From: SIG701 sp045577175
GTDB lineage: Bacteria; Bacillota; Clostridia; Oscillospirales; CAG-272
Reading direction: 5' to 3'
Assembly (NCBI GenBank): GCA_045577175.1
Contig: JAZNHT010000048.1
Coordinates: 1-19,112, forward strand
Length of the DNA: 19,112 bases
In this document: piece after piece, positions 1 to 7,297 of the stretch
Numbering within the stretch: the first letter of the stretch is position 1
Layout: every line of letters starts with the position of its first letter
Program-made: the position numbers and the translations under genes
The notes under the pieces: model-generated
What the model was told of the DNA's origin: nothing
Seen by the model: only the letters and a program-made list of their open reading frames with translations
The model's database searches: none

Positions 1-1
1 G

Positions 2-1129
2 TATCTTAACATTCTTTCCGGTGAGGCATTCTCAAAGGCAACTTTGTTTGCACTCTCCATATCTCCCTACATCACCTCCTCCATCGTTATTCAGCTTCTC
101 ACTATTGCGATCCCCGCACTTGAGAGACTTCAGAAGAGCGGTGAAGAGGGCCGTAAGAAGATAAACCAGCTTACCCGTTATATAACCGTTGCTCTTGCTC
201 TTATCATGAGCTTTGGTTATTATCAGTTTATGAAGAACACCTCCGGTATCCTTACCGAGAGAGGTGAAACATGGTTCGGTGCCATTGTTATCATCGCAGT
301 TTACTGTGCAGGTTCTTCTCTTATCATGTGGCTTGGCGAGAAGATCAATGAGAACGGTATCGGCAACGGTATCTCCATGATCCTTCTCGCAAACATCATC
401 TCGAGCCTTCCCGGCATGGTTTCCACCATGTGGGATCAGCTTGTCAGCGGCACGGCTGCCGGTATTATTATCGCAATCGTTTCCCTGCTGCTTATGCTCG
501 GTATGATCGTATTTATCACTTTCATGCATGACAGTGAGCGCCGCCTCCCGATCCAGTATGCAAAGAAAGTCGTCGGTCGTAAGCAGTACGGCGGTCAGAA
601 CTCCAATCTGCCGATCAAGCTGACTATGACAGGCGTTATGCCGGTTATCTTCGCAAACTCGATCATCACCATTCCCGCAACGGTCGCACTCTTCTTTGAT
701 ACGCCCGCTGAGGGCAGCTTCTGGGCAGGCTTTTTGAACCTGTTTAATACCGATCACTGGTTCTACGCTCTGCTCACGTTCCTGCTCATCATCGCGTTCG
801 CATACTTCTATGCGGCAATCTCCTTCAATCCGATCGAGATCGCAAACAATCTGAAGAAGAACGGCGGCTTTATCCCCGGCATCCGCCCCGGCAGACCTAC
901 CTCCGATTACATCACGAAGGTCACCAACCGCATCATCCTCATCGGTGCTTTGATGCTCGGCATCATCGCTGTCGTTCCGATGATTGCGAACATGATCTCC
1001 GGCAATCAGATGGGTACGCTTGCCTTCAGCGGAAACTCCATTATCATCGTTGTTGGTGTCATCCTTGAGACCACCCGCGAGATCGAGTCCCAGATGTCCG
1101 TTCGTCACTATAAGGGCTTCCTTGAGTGA
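2..1129 (+). CDS. secY: Protein translocase subunit SecY (5' end outside window)
   Basis: This is the central pore subunit of the SecYEG translocon, a polytopic inner-membrane protein. The reading frame is open from base 2 to the TGA at 1127-1129, giving 375 residues; SecY is usually about 430, so TM1 and part of the plug region lie upstream of the window. The first visible residues (YLNILSGEAFSKATLF) match the stretch before TM2, and SISPYITSSIVIQLL matches the first SecY signature. The C-terminal cytosolic loop motif GFIPGIRPGRPTSDYI, which contacts ribosome and SecA in the family, is intact near residue 290. Many hydrophobic segments follow the expected spacing. adk follows after 51 bp in the usual order. 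A TTG at 44 is in frame but is not the start, because conserved sequence continues upstream. Confidence 0.97.
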   Translation, partial: YLNILSGEAFSKATLFALSISPYITSSIVIQLLTIAIPALERLQKSGEEGRKKINQLTRYITVALALIMSFGYYQFMKNTSGILTERGETWFGAIVIIAVYCAGSSLIMWLGEKINENGIGNGISMILLANIISSLPGMVSTMWDQLVSGTAAGIIIAIVSLLLMLGMIVFITFMHDSERRLPIQYAKKVVGRKQYGGQNSNLPIKLTMTGVMPVIFANSIITIPATVALFFDTPAEGSFWAGFLNLFNTDHWFYALLTFLLIIAFAYFYAAISFNPIEIANNLKKNGGFIPGIRPGRPTSDYITKVTNRIILIGALMLGIIAVVPMIANMISGNQMGTLAFSGNSIIIVVGVILETTREIESQMSVRHYKGFLE

Positions 1130-1180
1130 TAGGACACGAACCCATCCCGCAGTGAAATTATTCAAACGAGGTGTGGAAAC

Positions 1181-1828
1181 ATGAAGCATTCTGTAAGGCT
1201 TATTCTCCTCGGTGCCCCCGGCGCGGGCAAAGGCACGCAGGCTGAGAAAATCTCCGCCGCGGCAAACATTCCCGCAATCTCTACCGGTGCGATCATCCGC
1301 GAGGCGATCGCGACCGGCACGGAGATGGGCACCCAGGCGAAATCCTATATTGAACGCGGCGCACTCGTTCCCGACGAAGTCGTGATCGGAATCATCCGTG
1401 ACCGTCTTCAGGCGGACGACTGCAAGGACGGATTTATCCTGGACGGATTTCCGCGTACCGTGCCGCAGGCAGAAGCGCTCGATCAGATGGGTGTCGAAAT
1501 TACCGACGTCCTCAGCATCGAGGTCAGCGATGAGAGAATTGTCTCCCGTATGGGCGGCCGCCGCGTCTGCAAGGCGTGCGGTGCAACCTATCACGTGGAG
1601 TCCAATCCCTCCCCTGCCGGCGACAAGTGCGGCATCTGCGGTGAGGATCTCACGATCCGCAAAGATGACGATCCGGCTGTGGTGCAAAGCCGTCTCACCG
1701 TCTACCATGAGCAGACGGAACCCCTGAAGGACTTCTATGCCAAGAAGGGCATTCTGAAGATCGTTGAGGGTCAGGAAAAGCTCGAGGACACAACGGCTCT
1801 GACGTTTGAAGCCCTCGGACTGAACTGA
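1181..1828 (+). CDS. adk: Adenylate kinase, zinc-LID form
   Basis: The enzyme interconverts ATP + AMP and 2 ADP in the cytosol. The 215 residues match the long-form bacterial family. The P-loop GAPGAGKGT is at residues 11-19, the AMP-site segment STGAIIRE at 34-41, and the signature DGFPRT at 88-93. The LID carries four cysteines (C130, C133, C150, C153), the structural zinc-binding version common in Gram-positives. GAGGTG at 1168-1173 lies 7 bp before the ATG, which supports this start. It sits between secY and map, as in most Bacillota. Confidence 0.98.
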   Translation: MKHSVRLILLGAPGAGKGTQAEKISAAANIPAISTGAIIREAIATGTEMGTQAKSYIERGALVPDEVVIGIIRDRLQADDCKDGFILDGFPRTVPQAEALDQMGVEITDVLSIEVSDERIVSRMGGRRVCKACGATYHVESNPSPAGDKCGICGEDLTIRKDDDPAVVQSRLTVYHEQTEPLKDFYAKKGILKIVEGQEKLEDTTALTFEALGLN

Positions 1829-1856
1829 AAATTCTACGAAGAATCCAAGGCGTATT

Positions 1857-2612
1857 ATGATTTTTGTGAAGAATCCGGACCAGATCCGGCTGATGAAAGA
1901 AGCAGGTCGTATCACAGGTGAGGCACTCGCCCTCGCCGGTGAGATGGTACGCGAGGGTGTCAGCACCAAGCAGCTCGATGATTGCATCCGCAAGCATATC
2001 GAAAAGTGCGGCGCAAGGCCTTCCTTCCTCGGATACGGCGGCTTTCCCGGCAGTGCCTGCATCAGTATCAATGACGAAGTCATCCACGGTATCCCGTCCG
2101 CAAAGCGGATACTGAGGGAGGGCGATATAGTCAAGATCGATGTCGGCGCGTTTATCGGCGGCTTCCACGGAGATTCCGCAAACACGTTCCCCGTAGGGCG
2201 CGTGTCTGAGGAGGCACTCCGCCTGATCGAAGTCACGAAAGAGAGCTTTTACCGCGGCGTGGAAGCGGCTGCCAAAGAAGGTGCTCGCCTCGGCGACATC
2301 GGCGCGGCAATCGACGGTCACGTTACCGCAAACGGCTTCTCGACGGTGAAAAAGTACGTCGGACACGGAATCGGTCACGATCTTCACGAGGATCCGAACG
2401 TCCCGAACTACGGAACCGCAGGTCGCGGTGTCCGTCTGTGCCAAGGCATGACGATCGCCATCGAGCCGATGGTCAACATCGGCGGATCCGGCGTGAAGGA
2501 GCTTGCCGACGGCTGGACGGTCAAAACAGCAGACGGAACGCTTTCCGCTCACTACGAGCATACGGTGGCACTGACCGCCGACGGCGTGATTCTGCTGACG
2601 AAGGTCTGCTGA
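1857..2612 (+). CDS. map: Methionine aminopeptidase, type I
   Basis: The enzyme removes the initiator methionine from nascent proteins, a cytosolic metalloprotease. The length of 251 aa is normal for the type Ia family without an N-terminal extension. The dinuclear metal ligands are all visible: D95 (KIDVGA), D106 (HGDSANT), H170 (GHGIGH), E203 (IEPM) and E234 (YEHT). The catalytic histidines are H77 (VIHGIP) and H177 (DLHEDP). AAGG at 1847-1850 is placed 6 bp before the ATG. It follows adk by 28 bp and is presumably cotranscribed. Confidence 0.98.
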   Translation: MIFVKNPDQIRLMKEAGRITGEALALAGEMVREGVSTKQLDDCIRKHIEKCGARPSFLGYGGFPGSACISINDEVIHGIPSAKRILREGDIVKIDVGAFIGGFHGDSANTFPVGRVSEEALRLIEVTKESFYRGVEAAAKEGARLGDIGAAIDGHVTANGFSTVKKYVGHGIGHDLHEDPNVPNYGTAGRGVRLCQGMTIAIEPMVNIGGSGVKELADGWTVKTADGTLSAHYEHTVALTADGVILLTKVC

Positions 2613-2646
2613 TTTCGCATCCGTCACGGATGAGAAGGAGATTTTT

Positions 2647-2865
2647 ATGCCGAAAGATGACGTAATGGAGTTTGAAGGTACAGTCGTTGAGGTGCTCCCC
2701 AACGCAACCTTCAAGGTCAAATTGCCGAACGATATGATCGTAACCGCCCATATCTCCGGCAAACTCCGCATGAACTATATCAAGATTCTGCTCGGCGACA
2801 AGGTCACGGTCGAGGTATCGATCTACGACCCGACGAAGGGAAGAATCACTTGGCGCAGCAAATAA
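2647..2865 (+). CDS. infA: Translation initiation factor IF-1
   Basis: IF-1 binds the 30S A site during initiation. The 72-residue protein is the standard size and is a single S1-like OB fold. Recognisable segments are EFEGTVVEVLPNATFKVKL, the HISGKLRMNYIKILLGD core and the YDPTKGRITWR tail. An AAGGAG site ends about 7 bp upstream of the ATG. The gene follows map by 34 bp; the KOW-domain gene that some Clostridia carry between map and infA is absent here. Confidence 0.98.
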   Translation: MPKDDVMEFEGTVVEVLPNATFKVKLPNDMIVTAHISGKLRMNYIKILLGDKVTVEVSIYDPTKGRITWRSK

Positions 2866-2900
2866 GCTGACGCGCATATTTCTGAAAGGTGGTAGAAACT

Positions 2901-3014
2901 TTGAAAGTAAAGCCTTCCGTAAAGAAAATCTGCGATAAGTGCAAGGTTATCAAGCGTCACGGCCACATCATGGTCATCTGCGAGAACCCGAAGCACAAGC
3001 AGAGACAGGGCTGA
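2901..3014 (+). CDS. rpmJ: 50S ribosomal protein L36 (bL36), TTG start
   Basis: This 37-residue gene encodes the small zinc-ribbon protein of the large subunit. The translation begins MKVKPSVKKICDKCKVIKRH and ends KHKQRQG before TGA at 3012-3014. Zinc ligands are C11, C14, C27 and H32, i.e. the zinc-retaining form of L36. The start codon is TTG at 2901: it is preceded by AAAGGTGG at 2885-2892 with 8 bp spacing, no in-frame ATG is available upstream, and the N-terminus KVKPSVK aligns exactly with the family. It lies 35 bp after infA and 38 bp before rpsM. Confidence 0.96.
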   Translation: MKVKPSVKKICDKCKVIKRHGHIMVICENPKHKQRQG

Positions 3015-3052
3015 TTTGGCCCCCTAAATTACCGAAAGAGGTGAAATAATCA

Positions 3053-3421
3053 ATGGCTCGTATATCCGGTGTTGATATTCCGAATTCCAAGCGTGTTGAG
3101 ATCGCACTGACCTACATCTACGGAATCGGTCTGAAGAGCTCCAAGGACATCCTCGCAAAAACCGGTATCAATCCCGATACCCGTGCGAAGGATCTGACTG
3201 AGGACGATATCGCAAAGCTCCGTGATGAGATCGAAAACAACTACACGGTAGAGGGTGAACTCCGCCGTGAGGTTGCGATGAACATCAAGCGCCTCATTGA
3301 GACGAACTGCTACCGCGGTATCCGTCACAGAAAGGGTCTGCCGGTACGCGGACAGCGCACCAAGACCAACGCGAGAACCAGAAAAGGTCCCGCGAAGACG
3401 ATCGCAAACAAGAAGAAGTAA
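3053..3421 (+). CDS. rpsM: 30S ribosomal protein S13 (uS13)
   Basis: S13 sits in the head of the small subunit and contacts 16S rRNA, tRNA and the large subunit. The 122 aa product begins MARISGVDIPNSKRVEIAL and contains the helix-two-turn-helix region and the basic RGIRHRKGLPVRGQRTKTNA motif, with a lysine-rich tail ending KKK. The SD AAAGAGGTG lies 8 bp before the ATG. It is a normal member of the alpha operon segment, followed by rpsK after 18 bp. Confidence 0.98.
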   Translation: MARISGVDIPNSKRVEIALTYIYGIGLKSSKDILAKTGINPDTRAKDLTEDDIAKLRDEIENNYTVEGELRREVAMNIKRLIETNCYRGIRHRKGLPVRGQRTKTNARTRKGPAKTIANKKK

Positions 3422-3439
3422 AAGGAGTGAGCAAGTTTC

Positions 3440-3841
3440 ATGGCTACTGCTAACAACGGCAAGAAAGTAATCAAGAAGCGCCGCGAGCGCAAAAACGTTG
3501 AGAAGGGCACAGCACATATCAGCTCCACCTTCAATAACACGATCGTAACGATCACCGACGCTGCCGGCAACGCAATCAGCTGGGCATCCGCAGGCGAAAT
3601 GGGCTTCAAGGGCTCCCGTAAGTCCACCCCGTTCGCAGCACAGACTGCCGCTGAGACCGCTGCTAAGATTGCCGTAGATCACGGCATGAGAACCGTCGAA
3701 GTTTTCGTCAAGGGCCCCGGTCCGGGACGTGAGTCCGCAATCCGCGCACTGCAGACTGCCGGTCTCGACATCACGCTGATCCGTGACGTCACCCCGATCC
3801 CGCATAACGGCTGCCGCCCGCCGAAGCGTCGTCGTGTATAA
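3440..3841 (+). CDS. rpsK: 30S ribosomal protein S11 (uS11)
   Basis: S11 forms part of the platform of the 30S subunit. The 133-residue product has the variable lysine-rich N-terminus (KKVIKKRRERKN), the conserved THISSTFNNTIVTITD-like segment (here AHISSTFNNTIVTITD), and the GPGPGRESAIRAL and DVTPIPHNGCRPPKRRRV signature near the C-terminus. AAAGGAGTGAG precedes the ATG at a good distance. It lies between rpsM and rpsD, as expected. Confidence 0.98.
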   Translation: MATANNGKKVIKKRRERKNVEKGTAHISSTFNNTIVTITDAAGNAISWASAGEMGFKGSRKSTPFAAQTAAETAAKIAVDHGMRTVEVFVKGPGPGRESAIRALQTAGLDITLIRDVTPIPHNGCRPPKRRRV

Positions 3842-3862
3842 TCGAAGAGAGGAGAAACCATA

Positions 3863-4489
3863 ATGGCAAGATATACCGGACCTTCCTGCAAACTTTGCCG
3901 CAGAGAAGGAAAGAAGTTGTTTCTGAAGGGCGATCGCTGCCTCAGCGATAAGTGCTCTATCTCCCGCCGTCCCACCGTTCCGGGCCCGCATGCACAGGCT
4001 CGCAAGAACGTCAAGGAGTACGGTCTGCAGCACAGAGAGAAGATGACGGCACGCCGCTACTACGGTGTCCTCGAGAACCAGTTCAAGTCCTACTATGTCC
4101 AGGCCGACAAGCAGGAGGGCGTTGCAGGTGCAAACCTTCTGAGCCTTCTGGAGCGCCGTCTTGACAACGTAGTGTACAGAATCGGTCTCGCAAGCAGCCG
4201 TAAAGAGTCTCGTCAGCTCATCCGTCACGCGCACTTCACGCTGAACGGCAAGAAGGTAGACATTCCGTCCATCATTCTGAAGGTCGGCGATGTAATCGCG
4301 CTGAAGGATAAGTCCCGTTCTTCCGAGAAGTTCAAGGTTCTCGCAGAACAGATGGCAGCTGTCATCACCCCGAAGTGGCTTGAGGTTGACAAGGATAACT
4401 TCTCCTGCAAGGTCATCGCGATCCCGCAGAGAGACGATGTTGACTTCCCGTTCGAGGAGCAGCTCATCATCGAGCTCTATTCCAAGTAA
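3863..4489 (+). CDS. rpsD: 30S ribosomal protein S4 (uS4), four-cysteine form
   Basis: S4 nucleates assembly of the 30S body; in E. coli and Bacillus it also represses its own mRNA. The protein is 208 aa. Four N-terminal cysteines (C9, C12, C26, C31) make this the zinc-binding version, as opposed to the cysteine-free paralogue. The S4 RNA-binding domain lies at about residues 97-160 (RRLDNVVYRIGLASSRKESR). The C-terminus DFPFEEQLIIELYSK is typical. The SD GAGAGGAG lies before the ATG. Unlike Bacillus, where rpsD is monocistronic, the gene stays here in the operon just upstream of rpoA. Confidence 0.98.
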   Translation: MARYTGPSCKLCRREGKKLFLKGDRCLSDKCSISRRPTVPGPHAQARKNVKEYGLQHREKMTARRYYGVLENQFKSYYVQADKQEGVAGANLLSLLERRLDNVVYRIGLASSRKESRQLIRHAHFTLNGKKVDIPSIILKVGDVIALKDKSRSSEKFKVLAEQMAAVITPKWLEVDKDNFSCKVIAIPQRDDVDFPFEEQLIIELYSK

Positions 4490-4622
4490 TAACCTGCCGG
4501 TGTTTCGTTCTGCGCCGCTGCAGGCAGCATAGCTCGCCGCGCAGAAGGCAAAACTCGGCAAGAGATCCGTCACCCGGCAAATTTGTGGATTTGCACTAAA
4601 GATTAACGGAGGGTTATTATTC
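4490..4622 (+). promoter_or_regulatory. Structured rpsD-rpoA intergenic leader
   Basis: This 133-bp gap is the longest in the operon and can fold. An outer stem pairs 4495-4502 (TGCCGGTG) with 4571-4579 (CACCCGGCA, one bulged C). Inside it a perfect 8-bp stem pairs 4508-4515 (TTCTGCGC) with 4539-4546 (GCGCAGAA), and a 4-bp hairpin 4517-4520/4525-4528 sits in its loop. TCCGT at 4566-4570 is complementary to ACGGA at 4606-4610, which overlaps the rpoA Shine-Dalgarno (GGAGGG, 4608-4613). There is no T-run, so it is not an obvious terminator. A role in translational control or mRNA processing is inference. Confidence 0.45.
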
Positions 4623-5594
4623 ATGATAGAAATTGAAAAGCCGAATATAACAACTGTGAACCTGTCAGAAGACGGCAGAAACGGAAAGTTCATTGTAGAA
4701 CCTTTGGAGAGAGGTTACGGCGTAACGCTCGGTAACTCGCTCCGCCGTGTTCTTCTGAGTTCCCTCCCCGGCGTCGCTGTTACGAACATCAAGATCGACG
4801 GCGTGCTTCACGAGATTTCCACGATCACGGGCGTCAAGGAAGACGTCTGCGAGATCGTTCTCAACGTGAAGGGCATCACCGCGAAGCTGTACAGCGATCA
4901 CGCAAAGATGGCGGTCATCGATGTGACCGGTCCGTGCGTGGTAACCGCCGGAGACATCAAGCCGGATCCCGATATTGAGATTCTGAATCCGGATCTTCAC
5001 ATTGCAACCATCGGCGATAACGTTCGCTTCTATATGGAGCTTACCTTCGACCACGGTCGCGGGTACATCTCCCAGGAAAAGAACAAGCAGATTTTCACCG
5101 CCGCAGGTCAGAATGTTTCGATCCCGCTCGGCACGATCTTTACCGACTCGATCTACACGCCCGTGTACAACGTCAACTATACGGTTGAGAACACGCGTGT
5201 CGGCAGCAGTACGGATTATGACAAGCTGACTTTGGACATTCTCACAAACGGCACCATTTCTGCCAAAGAAGCGATTTCTCTTGGCGCCAAGATACTCAAC
5301 GAGCATCTCAATTTGTTCGTCGATCTGTCCGACGAGGCAAAGAACGCGGAAATCATGGTTGAGAGCAAAGAAACCGTTAAGGAAAAAGTTCTTGAGATGA
5401 CCATTGAGGAGCTTGACATGTCTGTCCGCAGCTTCAACTGCTTGAAGCGCGCAGGCATTGATACCGTTGAGGATCTGACCAACCGTACCGAAGAGGATAT
5501 GATTAAGGTCAGAAACCTGGGCAAGAAGTCGCTTGAGGAAGTTATTCTCAAACTGCACTCCCTCGGTCTTGATTTGAAGAAAGAGGAAGAGTGA
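4623..5594 (+). CDS. rpoA: DNA-directed RNA polymerase subunit alpha
   Basis: The alpha subunit dimerises to start RNA polymerase assembly and contacts upstream DNA and activators through its C-terminal domain. The length of 323 aa is normal. The N-terminal domain has the dimerisation helix GVTLGNSLRRVLLSS at about 34-47. The alpha-CTD occupies about residues 262-320, with EELDMSVRSFNCLKRAG and the helix-hairpin-helix VRNLGKKSLEEV. An acidic/basic tail ends LDLKKEEE. GGAGGG at 4608-4613 gives about 9 bp spacing to the ATG. It is separated from rpsD by a structured 133-bp spacer and is followed by rplQ after 45 bp. Confidence 0.98.
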   Translation: MIEIEKPNITTVNLSEDGRNGKFIVEPLERGYGVTLGNSLRRVLLSSLPGVAVTNIKIDGVLHEISTITGVKEDVCEIVLNVKGITAKLYSDHAKMAVIDVTGPCVVTAGDIKPDPDIEILNPDLHIATIGDNVRFYMELTFDHGRGYISQEKNKQIFTAAGQNVSIPLGTIFTDSIYTPVYNVNYTVENTRVGSSTDYDKLTLDILTNGTISAKEAISLGAKILNEHLNLFVDLSDEAKNAEIMVESKETVKEKVLEMTIEELDMSVRSFNCLKRAGIDTVEDLTNRTEEDMIKVRNLGKKSLEEVILKLHSLGLDLKKEEE

Positions 5595-5639
5595 CGCGCG
5601 AACGCGCAACACATCTAAACGCAAAGGAGGACATGTAAC

Positions 5640-6017
5640 ATGCCCGGTACCAGAAAACTCGGCAGACCGACCGCTCACAGAAATGCGATGCTTCGCGGTC
5701 TTGTCACTTATCTGATAGAAAACGGCTCCATCGAGACGACGCTCACCCGTGCGAAGGAAGTTCGCGCAGTTGCAGAGAAGATGGTTACGCTTGGCAAGAC
5801 AAACACGCTTGCAAGCCGCCGTGCCGCCCTTGCTTACATCACGAAGGAGGACGCTGTATCCAAGCTGTTCAGCGTTATCGCTCCGAAGTATGCAGCAGTA
5901 AACGGCGGTTACACCCAGATCTATAAGCTTGGTCCCCGTCGCGGCGACGGCGCTGAGATGGCACTTATCAAGTTCGTGGATCTCGAAGAAGCAAAGGCAG
6001 ACGAGGCAGCAAAATAA
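5640..6017 (+). CDS. rplQ: 50S ribosomal protein L17 (bL17)
   Basis: L17 binds near the exit tunnel of the 50S subunit. The 125-residue product starts MPGTRKLGRPTAHRNAMLRG and contains the family signature around YLIENGSIETTLTRAKEVR. The core ends near GDGAEMALIKFVDL, followed by a short acidic/alanine tail. AAAGGAGG lies 7-8 bp before the ATG. It is the last gene of the superoperon; a strong terminator begins 27 bp after its stop. The energy-coupling-factor and truA genes that follow rplQ in many Bacillota are not here. Confidence 0.98.
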   Translation: MPGTRKLGRPTAHRNAMLRGLVTYLIENGSIETTLTRAKEVRAVAEKMVTLGKTNTLASRRAALAYITKEDAVSKLFSVIAPKYAAVNGGYTQIYKLGPRRGDGAEMALIKFVDLEEAKADEAAK

Positions 6018-6044
6018 GCTGTACGTCGGCTGAAAGCAAAAATA

Positions 6045-6075
6045 AAGGCATCTCCCAAACGGGAGGTGCCTTTTT
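6045..6075 (+). terminator. Intrinsic terminator of the ribosomal superoperon
   Basis: A 12-bp stem pairs 6045-6056 (AAGGCATCTCCC) with 6061-6072 (GGGAGGTGCCTT), with one T-G wobble and an AAAC loop. The run of five T ends at 6075. It stands 27 bp after the rplQ stop and is a textbook rho-independent terminator. Confidence 0.93.
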
Positions 6076-6096
6076 GCGTGGGGGGAGGAGAACGAT

Positions 6097-6161
6097 GGGG
6101 AGGGACTTTTTGCAAAAAGTCCCTCCCCAAACCCCTCTTCAAAAAACTTTTGGGCAAAAGT
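6097..6161. repeat. Palindromic intergenic element with two nested-word hairpins
   Basis: Bases 6097-6128 form a perfect 32-bp palindrome: GGGGAGGGACTTTTT at 6097-6111, GC in the centre, and its complement at 6114-6128. Fourteen bases later ACTTTT/AAAAGT (6146-6151, 6156-6161) make a second hairpin that reuses the inner word of the first. No coding sequence is present. I associate very similar G-rich/ACTTTTT palindromes with dispersed intergenic repeats in gut Clostridia; copy number cannot be checked from one window. Confidence 0.6.
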
Positions 6162-6234
6162 GGTTTTTAGTTAAACGGGATTTGTTTTTTAGTATAAAGG
6201 TATTTGAGTGGGTACGGTGAATATTTTCGCAAAA

Positions 6235-6294
6235 GCGTCCGCGAGGCTGCAAAGCAGCCTCGACGCAGATGCTGCCTGCCTTTTGGCAGCATCT
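6235..6294 (-). terminator. Tandem hairpins, probable terminator of the ligA-hydrolase unit
   Basis: Two perfect stems lie back to back just downstream of the minus-strand hydrolase stop. The first met by minus-strand transcription is 6267-6276 (AGATGCTGCC) with 6285-6294 (10 bp). The second is 6242-6250 (CGAGGCTGC) with 6254-6262 (9 bp), extended by GCGT 6235-6238 with ACGC 6263-6266 across a three-base bulge. On the minus strand the second stem is followed by TTTT. The pair may also be a dispersed repeat. Confidence 0.6.
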
Positions 6295-6310
6295 CCCCCC
6301 CGTCGTCTCC

Positions 6311-7297
6311 CTATTTCGTTGCCTTCTCGACAAGCTGTGCAAATTCGCGGCGGTATTCGTCATACGCGCACAGGTAGGACAGTCCGTGATTGGCGCCGTC
6401 CGCGCGGATGAATGTTACGTCGATTTTTTCGCGCACCGCCGCATAGATGCGCTCGCCCATCTCAAACGGAACGAACGTGTCGTCCGTGCCGTGCGCGATC
6501 AGTACGGGCACCTTCGCCTTAAGAAGCGAATCCTGCGCGGTCACATCCGCAAAGCCGAATCCGTTTTTCATCCGGCAGTAGAGGCTTGCCAGCGGAATAA
6601 ACGGCCACGCCGGCAGGTGAAACCACTTTCCGATGATGCCGCGAAACATATCGTCCATCGACGTAAATCCGCAGTCTGCGACGATGCCGCGCACGTTGTC
6701 GGGCAGATCCAGTGCGGACGCCATCATTACTGTAGTCGCGCCCATGGAGATGCCGTCGAGGATCACGGGCGTGTCGGGAAATCGCTCCGCAAGATACCGC
6801 GTCCATGCGAGAACGTCGTAACGCTCCATGACGCCGAAGGTGATCGTATCGCCCTCGCTCGTCAGATGCGCGCGGTGCTCAATCAAAAGACAGCCGAGCC
6901 CCATCGCGAGCATATCACGGGCACCGCAGGAGAAATCGTTGATAGGGTCGGAGCGGTAGCCGTGCACCATCAGAACGATGGCACGGGGATCGCCTTCCTC
7001 GGGCGGAATGTACCGTGCGGCGAGCGTCAGCCCGTCATGGGATCGGATCGTCAGACGCTCGGCGGTGCTTGCCCGTGCGAACAACCGCTGATCCGCTTCG
7101 TAAATCTGATCCTTCCAGCCGTAAGGATCGTACGGAGTGCCGTTTTTATCTGTACGGACGGTGGGCGGCGTTGCCCAAATATCCTTTCGCTTGTCACGTG
7201 GCGAGAAAAGTCCGAATCGGTAGAGAAAGACCGTGATCGTGACGATGGCGGCGAGCAGAACGGCAAGCACGCCGATGAGTATCCAAACGAGCGTCAC
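6311..7297 (-). CDS. Membrane-anchored alpha/beta hydrolase (S33/BAAT-like)
   Basis: This is an alpha/beta-hydrolase-fold esterase or peptidase-like enzyme of unknown substrate. The 328 aa begin with one hydrophobic segment (about residues 3-26, VWILIGVLAVLLAAIVTITV) that probably anchors it in the membrane with the catalytic domain outside. The catalytic triad is visible: S184 in the nucleophile elbow GISMG (182-186), an aspartate in HGTDD (D272 or D273), and H304 in GANHG. The oxyanion-side motif VHGYRSD is at 111-117. The start is GTG at 7297, which overlaps the ligA stop as GTGA, so translation is coupled to ligA. No separate promoter was seen. Substrate cannot be assigned. Confidence 0.85.
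   Translation of the reverse strand: MTLVWILIGVLAVLLAAIVTITVFLYRFGLFSPRDKRKDIWATPPTVRTDKNGTPYDPYGWKDQIYEADQRLFARASTAERLTIRSHDGLTLAARYIPPEEGDPRAIVLMVHGYRSDPINDFSCGARDMLAMGLGCLLIEHRAHLTSEGDTITFGVMERYDVLAWTRYLAERFPDTPVILDGISMGATTVMMASALDLPDNVRGIVADCGFTSMDDMFRGIIGKWFHLPAWPFIPLASLYCRMKNGFGFADVTAQDSLLKAKVPVLIAHGTDDTFVPFEMGERIYAAVREKIDVTFIRADGANHGLSYLCAYDEYRREFAQLVEKATK

Noticed and set aside
32..2236. 734-codon open frame on the minus strand
   Set aside because: It is antisense to secY, adk and map, which are certain. Its translation is low-complexity, without domains or ribosome site.
6097..6128. The 32-bp palindrome as a CRISPR or phage attachment site
   Set aside because: There is no second direct copy, no spacer array and no integrase or tRNA gene nearby.
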